A stretch of DNA of 16,812 nucleotides from an archaeon (GCA_016550395.1 JABXGY010000021.1:1-16812), one strand, 5' to 3'. Shown: positions 1 through 6,860, numbered from the stretch's first letter. Made by a program: numbers and translations. Notes: generated by a model from the letters alone, not told the origin.

Positions 1-9
1 GACGATATG

Positions 10-17
10 TATAAAGG
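10..17 (+). promoter_or_regulatory. TATA box for the wHTH-RDD gene
   Basis: TATAAAGG is a near-ideal archaeal TATA box. It would place the transcript start near position 38 and leave a leader of about 50 nt before the ATG at 90. This is read from the sequence only; no upstream context is visible because the window starts here. Confidence 0.5.
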
Positions 18-89
18 CGCATCTTCGACAGTGAATGTAGAACCAGGAACATAATAGGTGGACGTTTAAGCAAAACAGACCTGACGGGG

Positions 90-848
90 ATGAGCAGAGT
101 CGTGACGAACCTAGATGAATTCCTTACTGCTATTGGACATCCACTACGTCGCCAAATCCTGGAAACCATTTATGCTAATCCCGATATAACATATTCCAAG
201 ATTCTCAGCCGAGTGAACATATCAAGTGGGAAGTTGAATTTTCATATACAAAAACTGGAACCCTTCCTAATCCAAGTTGATGGACAATATCGTATTTCGA
301 ATGAAGGATTGAAACTATATCGGACTTGGCAGATGCTTGAAAGCCGTCTAAATGGAAAAGAATCACCAAGAACTGAGATAATGGGATTTTTCGTATTCCG
401 CCGCTTGATTGCCTTTTTCATCGATATCATTTTAATTTTAGCACTTTTGTTCATTGCTGCAGATTTGTCATCGTTAGCATTGGCACCAGCATGGTGGCTG
501 TATGAATTACCACTCCCCGTCTTTGTAACGCGGATTGTCGAAATGATGGTCCTTTATCCGCCAGATCTAACTGTTGTCTTAATCCGGGCTTTCATATTGG
601 CAATCCTGTGGATGTATTTCACAATTATGGAGGGTTATCGAGGTCAAACGCTAGGGAAAATGTTAACGAGAGTCCAAATCGTAGATGTTAGTGGTGCTCG
701 AATGGTTCCACATGCCGCGGCTATTCGAGCTTTAACCAAAGTCCTGATTCTTCCTTTTGATATTCTCATTGGATTGATTAAATCACGAAAAGCTGGTTTT
801 CTTCGCTTCTTCGGGCACTATACCCGCACTTGGGTTGTCCGCACTTAA
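90..848 (+). CDS. Winged-helix (ArsR-like) domain fused to an RDD membrane domain
   Basis: The protein has 252 residues. Residues 1-80 read as an ArsR-type winged helix: an IGHPLRRQILETI helix, a recognition-helix region with SSGKLNFHIQKLE, and a short wing around GQYRIS. Residues about 100-250 match the RDD family: FRRLIAFFIDIILI (R104/R105, D112) in the first membrane helix, a second hydrophobic stretch at about 163-180, then GQTLGK (185-190), VQIVD and AAAIRA with R213. I infer a membrane-tethered DNA-binding protein with the helix-turn-helix in the cytoplasm. Its signal and targets are unknown. RDD domains are of poorly known function; some have been linked to ion or small-molecule transport. 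The ATG at 90 follows ACGGGG closely, so the ribosome site is weak. A small ACCA/TGGT hairpin and T-run follow the stop. Confidence 0.8.
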   Translation: MSRVVTNLDEFLTAIGHPLRRQILETIYANPDITYSKILSRVNISSGKLNFHIQKLEPFLIQVDGQYRISNEGLKLYRTWQMLESRLNGKESPRTEIMGFFVFRRLIAFFIDIILILALLFIAADLSSLALAPAWWLYELPLPVFVTRIVEMMVLYPPDLTVVLIRAFILAILWMYFTIMEGYRGQTLGKMLTRVQIVDVSGARMVPHAAAIRALTKVLILPFDILIGLIKSRKAGFLRFFGHYTRTWVVRT

Positions 849-858
849 CAGTGACCCG

Positions 859-876
859 ACCATAGCGTGGTTTTTT
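859..876 (+). terminator. Weak T-run terminator after wHTH-RDD gene
   Basis: A 4-bp stem (ACCA/TGGT) is directly followed by a run of six T, 10 nt after the TAA stop. The stem is short, but archaeal termination depends mainly on the T-tract. Confidence 0.4.
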
Positions 877-928
877 GCAGATTTCTTAGTAAACCGCAGT
901 TTTCTAGACGGAAAACTAAACTTATCAG

Positions 929-940
929 CTTCTTTAAATG
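929..940 (+). promoter_or_regulatory. TATA-like element for surface protein gene
   Basis: CTTCTTTAAATG lies about 65-75 nt before the ATG at 1003 and would start transcription near 962. The same 12 bases recur at 3966-3977 in front of the NAPRT gene, which supports its being a promoter element and not chance. Confidence 0.4.
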
Positions 941-1002
941 GTTGCTTTCAGAGGGCTTTCTAACGAGTAACAACCTACCGAAACAGGTGTAGGTGTGCTA
1001 CT

Positions 1003-2391
1003 ATGATTAGAAACAAGAACATACTTCCAATAGTGGTTCTAGGCCTTACGTTAGCGATTCTCTTTGCACCACTGACAGCTCAAGCACTTCCCGATGAGAC
1101 GTATATTCCTGGTAGTGAAGCAGCGATCTTCGATGGTCATACCTTTGCAGAGGCTGGTGGCTGGACAAGCGAAGTAAACATCACTGATGATGAAACAGGC
1201 AACTGGATTCAGCTCTTTATGCATCACGTGAATCACGGCTCATTCCAAGCCGGCCTGTTAGCCCTTGGTGACATCTATATCGCTGAAAACGATACTCATG
1301 CCACACTACCTTACCAACTCTTTGGTATACATTTCACTACACCCACAGGTCGCGAATTATTCGCAGCTGCAAACTTTGCCTTCCTCTTTGCCTTCAACGA
1401 TACTGATGGCAGCAACACAGTGAATCAACCAGAAGAAGAACGATGGTTCGTCATTCCCTATGGCTGGGATGGAGGAAATAAAACCGCAACCCCTGTTGTA
1501 TCAGCTATAACCATGGACACCAGTACACCTGGCGAATATCGATTTGGCGTGAAATATGAAAACCTCTATGCACGAATCGTTGGAGGAAACCTCCTCGAAT
1601 TTCTCATCACCCTCAACTTACCACTCTTTGAAATCCAAATCAGTGAATTGACCTTTGAATACGTGATCACAGTTGATGACGACACTGGAGAAATCACAAC
1701 CAAGACAGACTATACCATCGGACAAGTCCAAGCTTTCTATGCACTGGGACAAGAAATTCCCATTGGCGAAGTCCACACAGCCCTTCAAAATGTTACAATT
1801 GGTGCCGCACACTTCATTTCAGTATTTGGCTCTAATTATTACAAACACACAGGAAACCAACTTACTCCACGTCCTGCATCCCAATGGATCGCCGCGAACA
1901 TCACAACTGATGCAGCTGGTCGACAGCGCGCCTTTGCTGTTGGTATTCGTGGAACCTGGGAGAAATACAACGAGACTCCGACAGGAAATGACCTCCTTAG
2001 CGACGATAATATCGCATACAGTTGGATTCTTCAACCAGCGTTACTATCACCAGAAACGCTGCTTCTCCTCTGGCAACTTCCGCTCTCTGCTGATTTCTTC
2101 GCAACCTGGGCTTATGCCGTAGGAAGTCCAACATTCCAGTCACTCTATGAAGGCCCACTTGATGTCTACGAGAATGCCACCTTAAACTTTAATACTGTTG
2201 CATTCTGGTATGCGGTCACATTTCCGAAGTTTGGAGGTTACCGAGTGGAACATGACCCAGTCTATACAGCATATTCCAATATCGGACAAGCAGCTCCAGG
2301 AATTCCTGGATTTCCTTGGGAAGCCATCCTGATTGGCGTGGTCGTCTGTTTAGTGGCAGTCTTCCTCGTTCGCCGCCGGAAAAAAGTATAA
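1003..2391 (+). CDS. Secreted surface protein with C-terminal membrane anchor/sorting-like tail
   Basis: The protein has 462 residues. It starts with a Sec signal peptide (MIRNKN, a hydrophobic core, cleavage expected after the AQA at 26-28). It ends with a PGIPGFPWEA motif (432-441), one hydrophobic helix (about 439-456) and RRRKKV. That tripartite end resembles archaeal PGF-CTERM tails and the related tails annotated in Asgard genomes. This is from memory, not a profile search. The ectodomain (about 29-430) is rich in beta-prone, Thr/Tyr/Asn-containing stretches. It has at least eight N-X-S/T sequons, which suggests N-glycosylation. I do not recognise a catalytic domain, so the role is unknown; an envelope or S-layer-associated protein is likely. 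The start is supported by AGGTGTG 5-11 nt upstream. It appears to be a single-gene unit with its own terminator. Confidence 0.8.
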   Translation: MIRNKNILPIVVLGLTLAILFAPLTAQALPDETYIPGSEAAIFDGHTFAEAGGWTSEVNITDDETGNWIQLFMHHVNHGSFQAGLLALGDIYIAENDTHATLPYQLFGIHFTTPTGRELFAAANFAFLFAFNDTDGSNTVNQPEEERWFVIPYGWDGGNKTATPVVSAITMDTSTPGEYRFGVKYENLYARIVGGNLLEFLITLNLPLFEIQISELTFEYVITVDDDTGEITTKTDYTIGQVQAFYALGQEIPIGEVHTALQNVTIGAAHFISVFGSNYYKHTGNQLTPRPASQWIAANITTDAAGRQRAFAVGIRGTWEKYNETPTGNDLLSDDNIAYSWILQPALLSPETLLLLWQLPLSADFFATWAYAVGSPTFQSLYEGPLDVYENATLNFNTVAFWYAVTFPKFGGYRVEHDPVYTAYSNIGQAAPGIPGFPWEAILIGVVVCLVAVFLVRRRKKV

Positions 2392-2418
2392 CACGTTGGA
2401 GTATCCATCCTTCCTAGT

Positions 2419-2462
2419 ATCCGCTCGAACAGATGAATCGGGCGGATCCTCTCTCCTTTTTT
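2419..2462 (+). terminator. Strong hairpin terminator after surface protein gene
   Basis: ATCCGCTCGA (2419-2428) pairs with TCGGGCGGAT (2438-2447) over 10 bp with one T-G wobble and a 9-nt loop. It is followed by pyrimidines ending in six T (2457-2462). It begins 28 nt past the stop codon. Confidence 0.7.
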
Positions 2463-2519
2463 CACCTCAACCAGAGGATGTGGTATTGAATTTTGTGAAG
2501 GGATTCGTAAGTTAGATGT

Positions 2520-2530
2520 GGTTATAAACC
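2520..2530 (+). promoter_or_regulatory. TATA box for ferredoxin gene, probably leaderless transcript
   Basis: GGTTATAAACC is centred about 26 nt before the ATG at 2552. Transcription would therefore start at or next to the start codon. No Shine-Dalgarno sequence is present just upstream, which fits a leaderless mRNA. Confidence 0.5.
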
Positions 2531-2551
2531 TAGAGAGTAAACACTGTTAAC

Positions 2552-3247
2552 ATGCCTATTCGTGAAATCATCGAAATCGATGAAGAGAAATGCACTGGTT
2601 GTGGTGAATGTATCCCCAACTGTGCCGAAGGAGCATTGCAGATAATTGATGGGAAAGCCAAGCTGATTCGAGATGATTTATGTGATGGGCTTGGAGCCTG
2701 TTTAGGGCACTGTCCGGAGGATGCGCTACGGATAATTCACCGAGAAGCCCCTGAATTTGATGAAGAAGCTGTTGAAGAACATTTAGCTCAAATGAGTCCC
2801 CCGGGATGTGCTTCCTGTGATATGGTTGTTGACGGTTCTGCACTTGAAACTGCCACTCAACTTGAAGGAGAGGTTGTTCCTCTTGGGCAAAGGCAATGGC
2901 CCATTGCTTTGCGATTAGTACCAGTCCAAGCGTCCTTCTTCAAGGATGCGGATTTGCTGGTTGCGGCAGATTGTGTTCCTTTTGCGTACCCTGAGTTTCA
3001 ACAGGATCTTTTACCGGGTAAGGTCTTGGTGTATGGGTGTCCAAAATTTGATAATGCCCAGGGATATGTCGAAAAGTTGACAGAGATATTTCGTCAGAAT
3101 TCGATTAAGCGGGTTACTATGGTAAAGATGGAAGTTCCCTGTTGTTCAGGTCTTCAACGGATTGTTGAGATCGCACTTAGTCAATCGGGAAAAAATATTC
3201 CTGTTGAAAACGTCACCATCGCTGTCAAAGGAAAACGAAAAGCCTAA
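2552..3247 (+). CDS. 4Fe-4S ferredoxin-domain protein with Cys-rich C-terminal domain
   Basis: The protein has 231 residues. The N-terminal 60 residues form a two-cluster ferredoxin fold. The first motif is complete, C14-x2-C17-x2-C20-x3-C24. The second is C44-x5-C50-x3-C54 followed by Pro, so the usual middle cysteine (position 47) is a leucine. The remaining 170 residues hold more cysteines: C86-x2-C89, C141, C163 and C197-C198. The ADCVPFAYPEF, YGCPKFDN and VPCCSG segments suggest another metal or thiol site. Similar proteins exist in anaerobic bacteria and archaea as uncharacterised electron-transfer proteins; this is recalled family knowledge. I infer a cytoplasmic electron carrier or oxidoreductase subunit with unknown partner. 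It is convergent with the peroxiredoxin gene: the two stop codons touch with no spacer. Confidence 0.8.
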   Translation: MPIREIIEIDEEKCTGCGECIPNCAEGALQIIDGKAKLIRDDLCDGLGACLGHCPEDALRIIHREAPEFDEEAVEEHLAQMSPPGCASCDMVVDGSALETATQLEGEVVPLGQRQWPIALRLVPVQASFFKDADLLVAADCVPFAYPEFQQDLLPGKVLVYGCPKFDNAQGYVEKLTEIFRQNSIKRVTMVKMEVPCCSGLQRIVEIALSQSGKNIPVENVTIAVKGKRKA

Positions 3248-3252
3248 TTAGG
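3243..3252. other. Palindrome holding both convergent stop codons
   Basis: CCTAATTAGG is a perfect 10-bp palindrome. It contains the TAA of the ferredoxin gene (3245-3247) and, on the other strand, the TAA of the peroxiredoxin gene (3248-3250). There is no intergenic terminator, so the two transcripts must overlap in their 3' parts. Confidence 0.8.
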
Positions 3253-3745
3253 ATTTGGTTCGTCCGCGGCTGATGTCATCAACTGCATGTTGAATTTCGC
3301 CATAGGGTGGTTCAACCATTATATTATCGCTGATCCATTTCCAACGAATGAAGCCTTCCGGACTGATGACGAATACGGCGTGTTTGCTTGATGTATAGCC
3401 AGTTAATCCTACAAGATCTTCTTGGACAACATCATAGGCACGAATCGCAACCCGATTAAAATCACTTAATACGGGAAAGGAAATTCTATTCTGCTCCGCA
3501 AAGGCAAGATTAGCGAAGGGATCACTTACACTAATAGCAACAACTTGAGCGCCTACATCCTCAAAGTTCGATAAGGAGTCACGAAGGGCACTCAATTCCC
3601 TAGTACAGACATCTCCAAAGGCAGCAGGAAAGAAGACGAGAACCACAGTTTTTCCTTTAAATTCCTTGAGCGCCCGAAGTTTACGGTCAGTATCGTAGAG
3701 CTTGAAGGGCGGAGCCGATTGACCAATTTGTAAGCGTGAAGACAT
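3248..3745 (-). CDS. 1-Cys peroxiredoxin, AhpE/AhpC-TSA type
   Basis: The protein has 165 residues from the ATG at 3745, a thioredoxin-fold peroxidase that reduces peroxides. The N-terminus LQIGQSAPPFKLYD and the active-site strand VLVFFPAAFGDVCTREL are typical, with the peroxidatic cysteine at C47. It is the only cysteine in the protein, so this is a 1-Cys enzyme needing an external thiol. SFPVLSDF and KHAVFVISPEGFIRWKW match the AhpE-like subgroup. Oddity: the usual PxxxT/SxxC motif has Gly at the Thr/Ser place (P40-AAF-G44-DV-C47). An upstream in-frame TTG at 3787 would add 14 residues. It is rejected because homology begins at the ATG and the TATA box near 3806 would start transcription at about 3780, inside that extension. 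It is convergent with the ferredoxin gene, which may be a redox partner. Confidence 0.9.
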   Translation of the reverse strand: MSSRLQIGQSAPPFKLYDTDRKLRALKEFKGKTVVLVFFPAAFGDVCTRELSALRDSLSNFEDVGAQVVAISVSDPFANLAFAEQNRISFPVLSDFNRVAIRAYDVVQEDLVGLTGYTSSKHAVFVISPEGFIRWKWISDNIMVEPPYGEIQHAVDDISRGRTKS

Positions 3746-3798
3746 GAATTTTCCACTCGATGAAAGTAATGTTATCCGTTTTTCCAACAGCCTTCTGG

Positions 3799-3813
3799 AT
3801 TATATATTTTTCA
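3799..3813 (-). promoter_or_regulatory. TATA box of the peroxiredoxin gene
   Basis: On the minus strand this reads as an A/T-rich box containing AAAAATATATAA. It predicts transcription from about 3780 and a leader of about 35 nt before the ATG at 3745. Confidence 0.55.
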
Positions 3814-3828
3814 ATATTAGCATAAAAC

Positions 3829-3890
3829 AATGGATGAGATCTCTAAGAAAGAAGCTGTGGTTTTTTATTATATCGACCATCTCATCCATT
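3829..3890. repeat. 12-bp perfect inverted repeat, 38-nt spacer
   Basis: AATGGATGAGAT (3829-3840) is the exact reverse complement of ATCTCATCCATT (3879-3890). It sits between two divergent promoters, just upstream of the peroxiredoxin TATA box. It could be two operator half-sites bridged by a regulator, or a stem-loop. Function is inferred from position only. Confidence 0.6.
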
Positions 3891-3965
3891 TGATTTCAAT
3901 GAGACTTTTCCTGTGCGAATATGTGCCATAAATGAGCCGGTAATTATGTACTAATAGCAATTTAT

Positions 3966-3977
3966 CTTCTTTAAATG
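3966..3977 (+). promoter_or_regulatory. TATA-like element of the NAPRT gene
   Basis: CTTCTTTAAATG is identical to the 12-mer at 929-940 before the surface protein gene. It would start transcription near 4000, giving a leader of about 70 nt. Confidence 0.4.
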
Positions 3978-4070
3978 ACAGGTTTTTAGCCAAGGATTTT
4001 TTGCCTAAAGCCTTTTGAGCGGACAGGTATGTTTCTAGAGGCAAGAGTGGAGCCGTTGGAGGTTATTAGA

Positions 4071-5465
4071 ATGCAGCAGCCCAAACTAGGATTAATCACT
4101 CCAAATGAGCTAGCACTATTTCTGGATTATTATGAGTTAACGAGTACAAAAGCTGACTTCGACCATGGGAACGAGGCCGTTGTGACCCAAGAGTATTTTG
4201 CACGACGGTTGCCCTTTGGGGGCTATTTGATTGCTGTGGGATTAGAACAGGTAATTGCGTTTATTCTGAATTTACGCTTTGAAGAAAAGGACCTAGGATG
4301 GTTGGAAGCCACTTCGGGTCCAGACTTTAAGAACGGATTTCTAGATTTTCTTTTGGACTTCAAATTTAGCGGTGATATTTACGCTGTCCCTGAAGGCACG
4401 GTGGTTTTTCCCAATGAGCCCATCATCAATGTTACAGGTCCAACGATTGAGGTGCAACTTCTTGAAACGTATCTGTTGAACGTGATGAATTTTCAATCTT
4501 TAGTCGCGACAAAGACCGCGAGGATGGTAGATATTGCGGAGTATCGCACAGTCGTTGATTTTGGAGCTCGGCGTGCTCATGGTCGTGATGCAGCCATACT
4601 TGCCGCAAGGGCGGCGTATCTTGCGGGGGCAACTGGAACCTCACTAGTTCTTGCAGGGAAAATGTGGGGTATTCCATACATTGGCACAATGCCCCATGCT
4701 TTTATCATGAATCGACCCAATGAGCTTCAGGCATTTCGTGAATATGCAGAATCGTTTCCCTATAATGCGATACTGTTGGTAGATACCTACGATTCGATTG
4801 AGGGGGTAAAAAACGCCATCATAGTTGGTAAAGAACTTCGTGATAGGGGGCATAAATTACAAGGTATCCGATTAGATAGCGGTGATCTGGTATCACTTAG
4901 CAAGAAATCTCGTGAAATTCTGGACAAAGCCGGATTCGAGGACGTCAAAATTTTCGTGAGTAGCGACCTTGATGAATACCGAATTGAACAAATCATCCGT
5001 GAGAAAGCCCCTGTTGATGGATTTGGTGTGGGTACACGTCTTGTTACCGGAGCGAATTTCAATCCCATTACTCGAGAAGGTGGACCATCTGCTTTATCGG
5101 GCATCTATAAACTCGTTGAAAGAATCGGTAAAGATGGCCATCCAATTCCCAAAACGAAGTTGAGCACTGATAAGGTTCTTCTTCCTTATCGTAAACAGGT
5201 GCATCGACATTTTGACGAGGAGGGTAATTTCCATCGCGATACTGTGTCCCGCTGGGAAGAACCAATTGCTAACGCAGAGCCCCTGCTTATTCCCATTATC
5301 AAACAAGGTCGTAGAGTATACGACTTTCCCAACCTAGAAGTGAGCCGAAAATACTGCCAAGATCAACTTGCACATCTACCCAAGCCGTATCGTCTTCTTG
5401 CTGATACACCTATCTATCCTGTAAAACTCAGTCCCCAACTAGAAAAAGTCAGTAACGAAGTCTAA
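4071..5465 (+). CDS. pncB: Nicotinate phosphoribosyltransferase
   Basis: The protein has 464 residues, the usual size for this family. The enzyme (EC 6.3.4.21) joins nicotinate to PRPP to give nicotinate mononucleotide, the entry step of NAD salvage in the cytoplasm. Visible motifs in order are the N-terminal ALFLDYYELT and TQEYFARRLPFGGYLIAVGL, DFGARRAHG (163-171), GTMPHAF with H209 near the expected phospho-histidine site, RLDSGDL (267-273), and FGVGTRLVTG (from 318), part of the phosphate-binding barrel. The ATG at 4071 is chosen because GGAGG (4058-4062) lies 8 nt before it. An ATG at 4029 would add 14 unconserved residues and lacks a good site. The gene is convergent with a nicotinamidase-like hydrolase 108 nt downstream, which would supply its substrate. 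Confidence 0.93.
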   Translation: MQQPKLGLITPNELALFLDYYELTSTKADFDHGNEAVVTQEYFARRLPFGGYLIAVGLEQVIAFILNLRFEEKDLGWLEATSGPDFKNGFLDFLLDFKFSGDIYAVPEGTVVFPNEPIINVTGPTIEVQLLETYLLNVMNFQSLVATKTARMVDIAEYRTVVDFGARRAHGRDAAILAARAAYLAGATGTSLVLAGKMWGIPYIGTMPHAFIMNRPNELQAFREYAESFPYNAILLVDTYDSIEGVKNAIIVGKELRDRGHKLQGIRLDSGDLVSLSKKSREILDKAGFEDVKIFVSSDLDEYRIEQIIREKAPVDGFGVGTRLVTGANFNPITREGGPSALSGIYKLVERIGKDGHPIPKTKLSTDKVLLPYRKQVHRHFDEEGNFHRDTVSRWEEPIANAEPLLIPIIKQGRRVYDFPNLEVSRKYCQDQLAHLPKPYRLLADTPIYPVKLSPQLEKVSNEV

Positions 5466-5573
5466 GCCAACAAAAACAAGTGGCCATGATAAGAAAAACA
5501 CTCGAATATTTAGTATTGAAATCTTTCATCAACTAAGGTTGCGTGAGAAAGTTCATCGACCTGATATCTACGT

Positions 5574-6113
5574 CTACTTTGGTAATTTCTTGAGTATAGA
5601 AGAAGCATCCGAAATAGTGGCTCCATAATACTCCTTGAGATAAGCAAGACCTGATTCGTGATCTTCAACAGTAAAGGAATCGACACCATCCTCTGGTATA
5701 ATAATCTTGTAACCACGGAAGAAAGCATCAGCCGCTGTATGCCTAACACAAAGGTGTGTGTGCAGTCCTGTCAACACGACCTCTTTGATATTCCGGCTTC
5801 GGAGAATCGAATCCAATGGAGTCTCAAAGAAACTACTGTAAACGTGTTTTCCGACGATAATATCATCATCGTGGGGCTTCAGTTCGGGAATGACTTCTGC
5901 ACCTTCGGTACCTTCAATGGCGTGAGCACCCCATCGATGCATTTCAAAATCAGTATCCAAATGGCTATCATTAGCGAAAATTACTGGAAGCTTTTGCTGA
6001 TGAAAACCATCGATAAGTTCCCGAATGTGGGGGATAATCCGTTGAGCTCGATCACACTTAAGAGAACCCGTCACAAAATCATTTAACATATCGACAATAA
6101 TTAGTGCTTTCAT
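5574..6113 (-). CDS. pncA: Isochorismatase-family cysteine hydrolase, probable nicotinamidase
   Basis: The protein has 179 residues, the usual size for the family. The catalytic triad is visible: D8 in LIIVDMLNDF, K89 in IIVGKHVYSSFF and C122 in GLHTHLCVRHTA. A possible metal-binding D49-x-H51 occurs in ANDSHLDTDFEMHRWG. Nicotinamidases (EC 3.5.1.19) convert nicotinamide to nicotinate. The family also contains other amidases and isochorismatases, and the DSH...WGAHAIEGTEGA segment is the generic family form, not the DWHP form of classic PncA. The nicotinamidase call therefore rests partly on the convergent nicotinate phosphoribosyltransferase next door. The ATG at 6113 starts the conserved first strand; a GTG at 6125 would add four residues. 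The stop is TAG, with another TAG two codons later. Confidence 0.75.
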   Translation of the reverse strand: MKALIIVDMLNDFVTGSLKCDRAQRIIPHIRELIDGFHQQKLPVIFANDSHLDTDFEMHRWGAHAIEGTEGAEVIPELKPHDDDIIVGKHVYSSFFETPLDSILRSRNIKEVVLTGLHTHLCVRHTAADAFFRGYKIIIPEDGVDSFTVEDHESGLAYLKEYYGATISDASSILKKLPK

Positions 6114-6188
6114 CGTACTCAACACTGTTTAGAATTCACCGCATTAAAAGACTATTGAACTAGCCACAATCTTACCTAACACTTTTCA

Positions 6189-6203
6189 CTTAACCGTGTT
6201 AAG
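6189..6203. promoter_or_regulatory. Dyad upstream of ferritin TATA box (candidate operator)
   Basis: CTTAAC-CGT-GTTAAG is a perfect 6-3-6 dyad ending 9 nt before the ferritin TATA box, where an archaeal repressor or activator would act. Regulation by an iron-dependent (DtxR-like) regulator is a guess from the downstream gene. Confidence 0.4.
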
Positions 6204-6212
6204 AAGTTCACT

Positions 6213-6224
6213 ACAAATATAAAG
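6213..6224 (+). promoter_or_regulatory. TATA box of the ferritin gene
   Basis: ACAAATATAAAG predicts a transcript start near 6245, about 30 nt before the ATG at 6275. Confidence 0.55.
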
Positions 6225-6274
6225 AGGAACTGTCATCGCATCCAATATCATTTCAATAACGGAAGTGAAAATGC

Positions 6275-6769
6275 ATGGAAATTAGCAAAGAACTTCAAGA
6301 TGCAATTAACGATCAAATTAATTTCGAACTCTATTCTGGTTACATTTACCTTTCCATGGCAGCATATTTTGAATCCATTAATCTTTCAGGCATGGCCCAT
6401 TGGATGAAAATCCAAGCTGGAGAAGAATATGAACACGCCATGCGGTTTTGGGAACACGTCACTGACCGTGGTGGACGTGTAATACTCACTGAAATTAAAG
6501 CTCCCACAACTGAATGGGATTCTCCCTTTGCTGCCTTCGAAAACGCGTATGAACATGAAAAAATTGTCACCGAAAGAATCTTCAAAATCGGTAAATTAGC
6601 AGAAAAGTTGGGTGATAAATCCGCGATTCCTATGCTCAACTGGTTCTATGATGAACAGGTTGAAGAGGAGGAACAAACCCAACGTATTGCTGATATGCTG
6701 AAGATGATTGGAGATCACAAGAGTGCCTTATTGATGCTTGATGGCAAACTTGGTCAGCGCGAGAAGTAA
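6275..6769 (+). CDS. ftnA: Ferritin (FtnA-type)
   Basis: The protein has 164 residues, full length for a non-heme ferritin. It forms 24-mer shells that oxidise Fe(II) and store iron. All diiron-centre ligands are recognisable by family pattern: E18 (in NFELYSGYIYL), E51 and H54 (GEEYEHAM), E95 (YEHEKIV), Q128 and E131 (DEQVEEEEQ). The helix-C signature NWFYDEQVEEE is typical of FtnA. GGAAGTG 8-14 nt before the ATG is the likely ribosome site. The gene has its own TATA box with an upstream dyad and a hairpin terminator after it. It is divergent from the nicotinamidase-like gene and followed by a second, different ferritin-like gene (DPSL) on the same strand. Confidence 0.95.
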   Translation: MEISKELQDAINDQINFELYSGYIYLSMAAYFESINLSGMAHWMKIQAGEEYEHAMRFWEHVTDRGGRVILTEIKAPTTEWDSPFAAFENAYEHEKIVTERIFKIGKLAEKLGDKSAIPMLNWFYDEQVEEEEQTQRIADMLKMIGDHKSALLMLDGKLGQREK

Positions 6770-6812
6770 TATTTCTAAACTTCTAATGACGAAGTATTGA
6801 ATAAAACCCTTC

Positions 6813-6860
6813 GCAGTGGGTGGTATGAGTCCACCCTACTGCATTCCTTTTTCTTTTCAT
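6813..6860 (+). terminator. Hairpin terminator after ferritin
   Basis: GCAGTGGGTGG (6813-6823) pairs with CCACCCTACTGC (6831-6842) over 11 bp with one bulged A. A T-rich tail follows (6845-6860). Confidence 0.75.

Larger units (their letters stand above)
3746..4070. other. 325-nt divergent control region between peroxiredoxin and NAPRT genes
   Basis: This stretch has no convincing gene. It holds the minus-strand TATA box (3799-3813), a 12-bp inverted repeat (3829-3840 and 3879-3890), and a plus-strand TATA-like element (3966-3977). It also has two adjacent similar blocks, GGTTTTTAGCC (3981-3991) and GGATTTTTTGCC (3994-4005), and the NAPRT ribosome-binding site (4058-4062). Confidence 0.6.

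Noticed and set aside
1673..2122. 149-codon frame inside the surface protein gene
   Set aside because: It lies fully within a better-supported gene with a signal peptide and anchor, and its translation has no recognisable features.
3746..3787. TTG start adding 14 residues to the peroxiredoxin
   Set aside because: Homology begins at the ATG at 3745, and the TATA box near 3806 places the transcript start inside the extension.
5658..6086. 142-codon frame opposite the nicotinamidase-like gene
   Set aside because: It is a shadow of the isochorismatase-family gene, whose catalytic triad is clear on the other strand.
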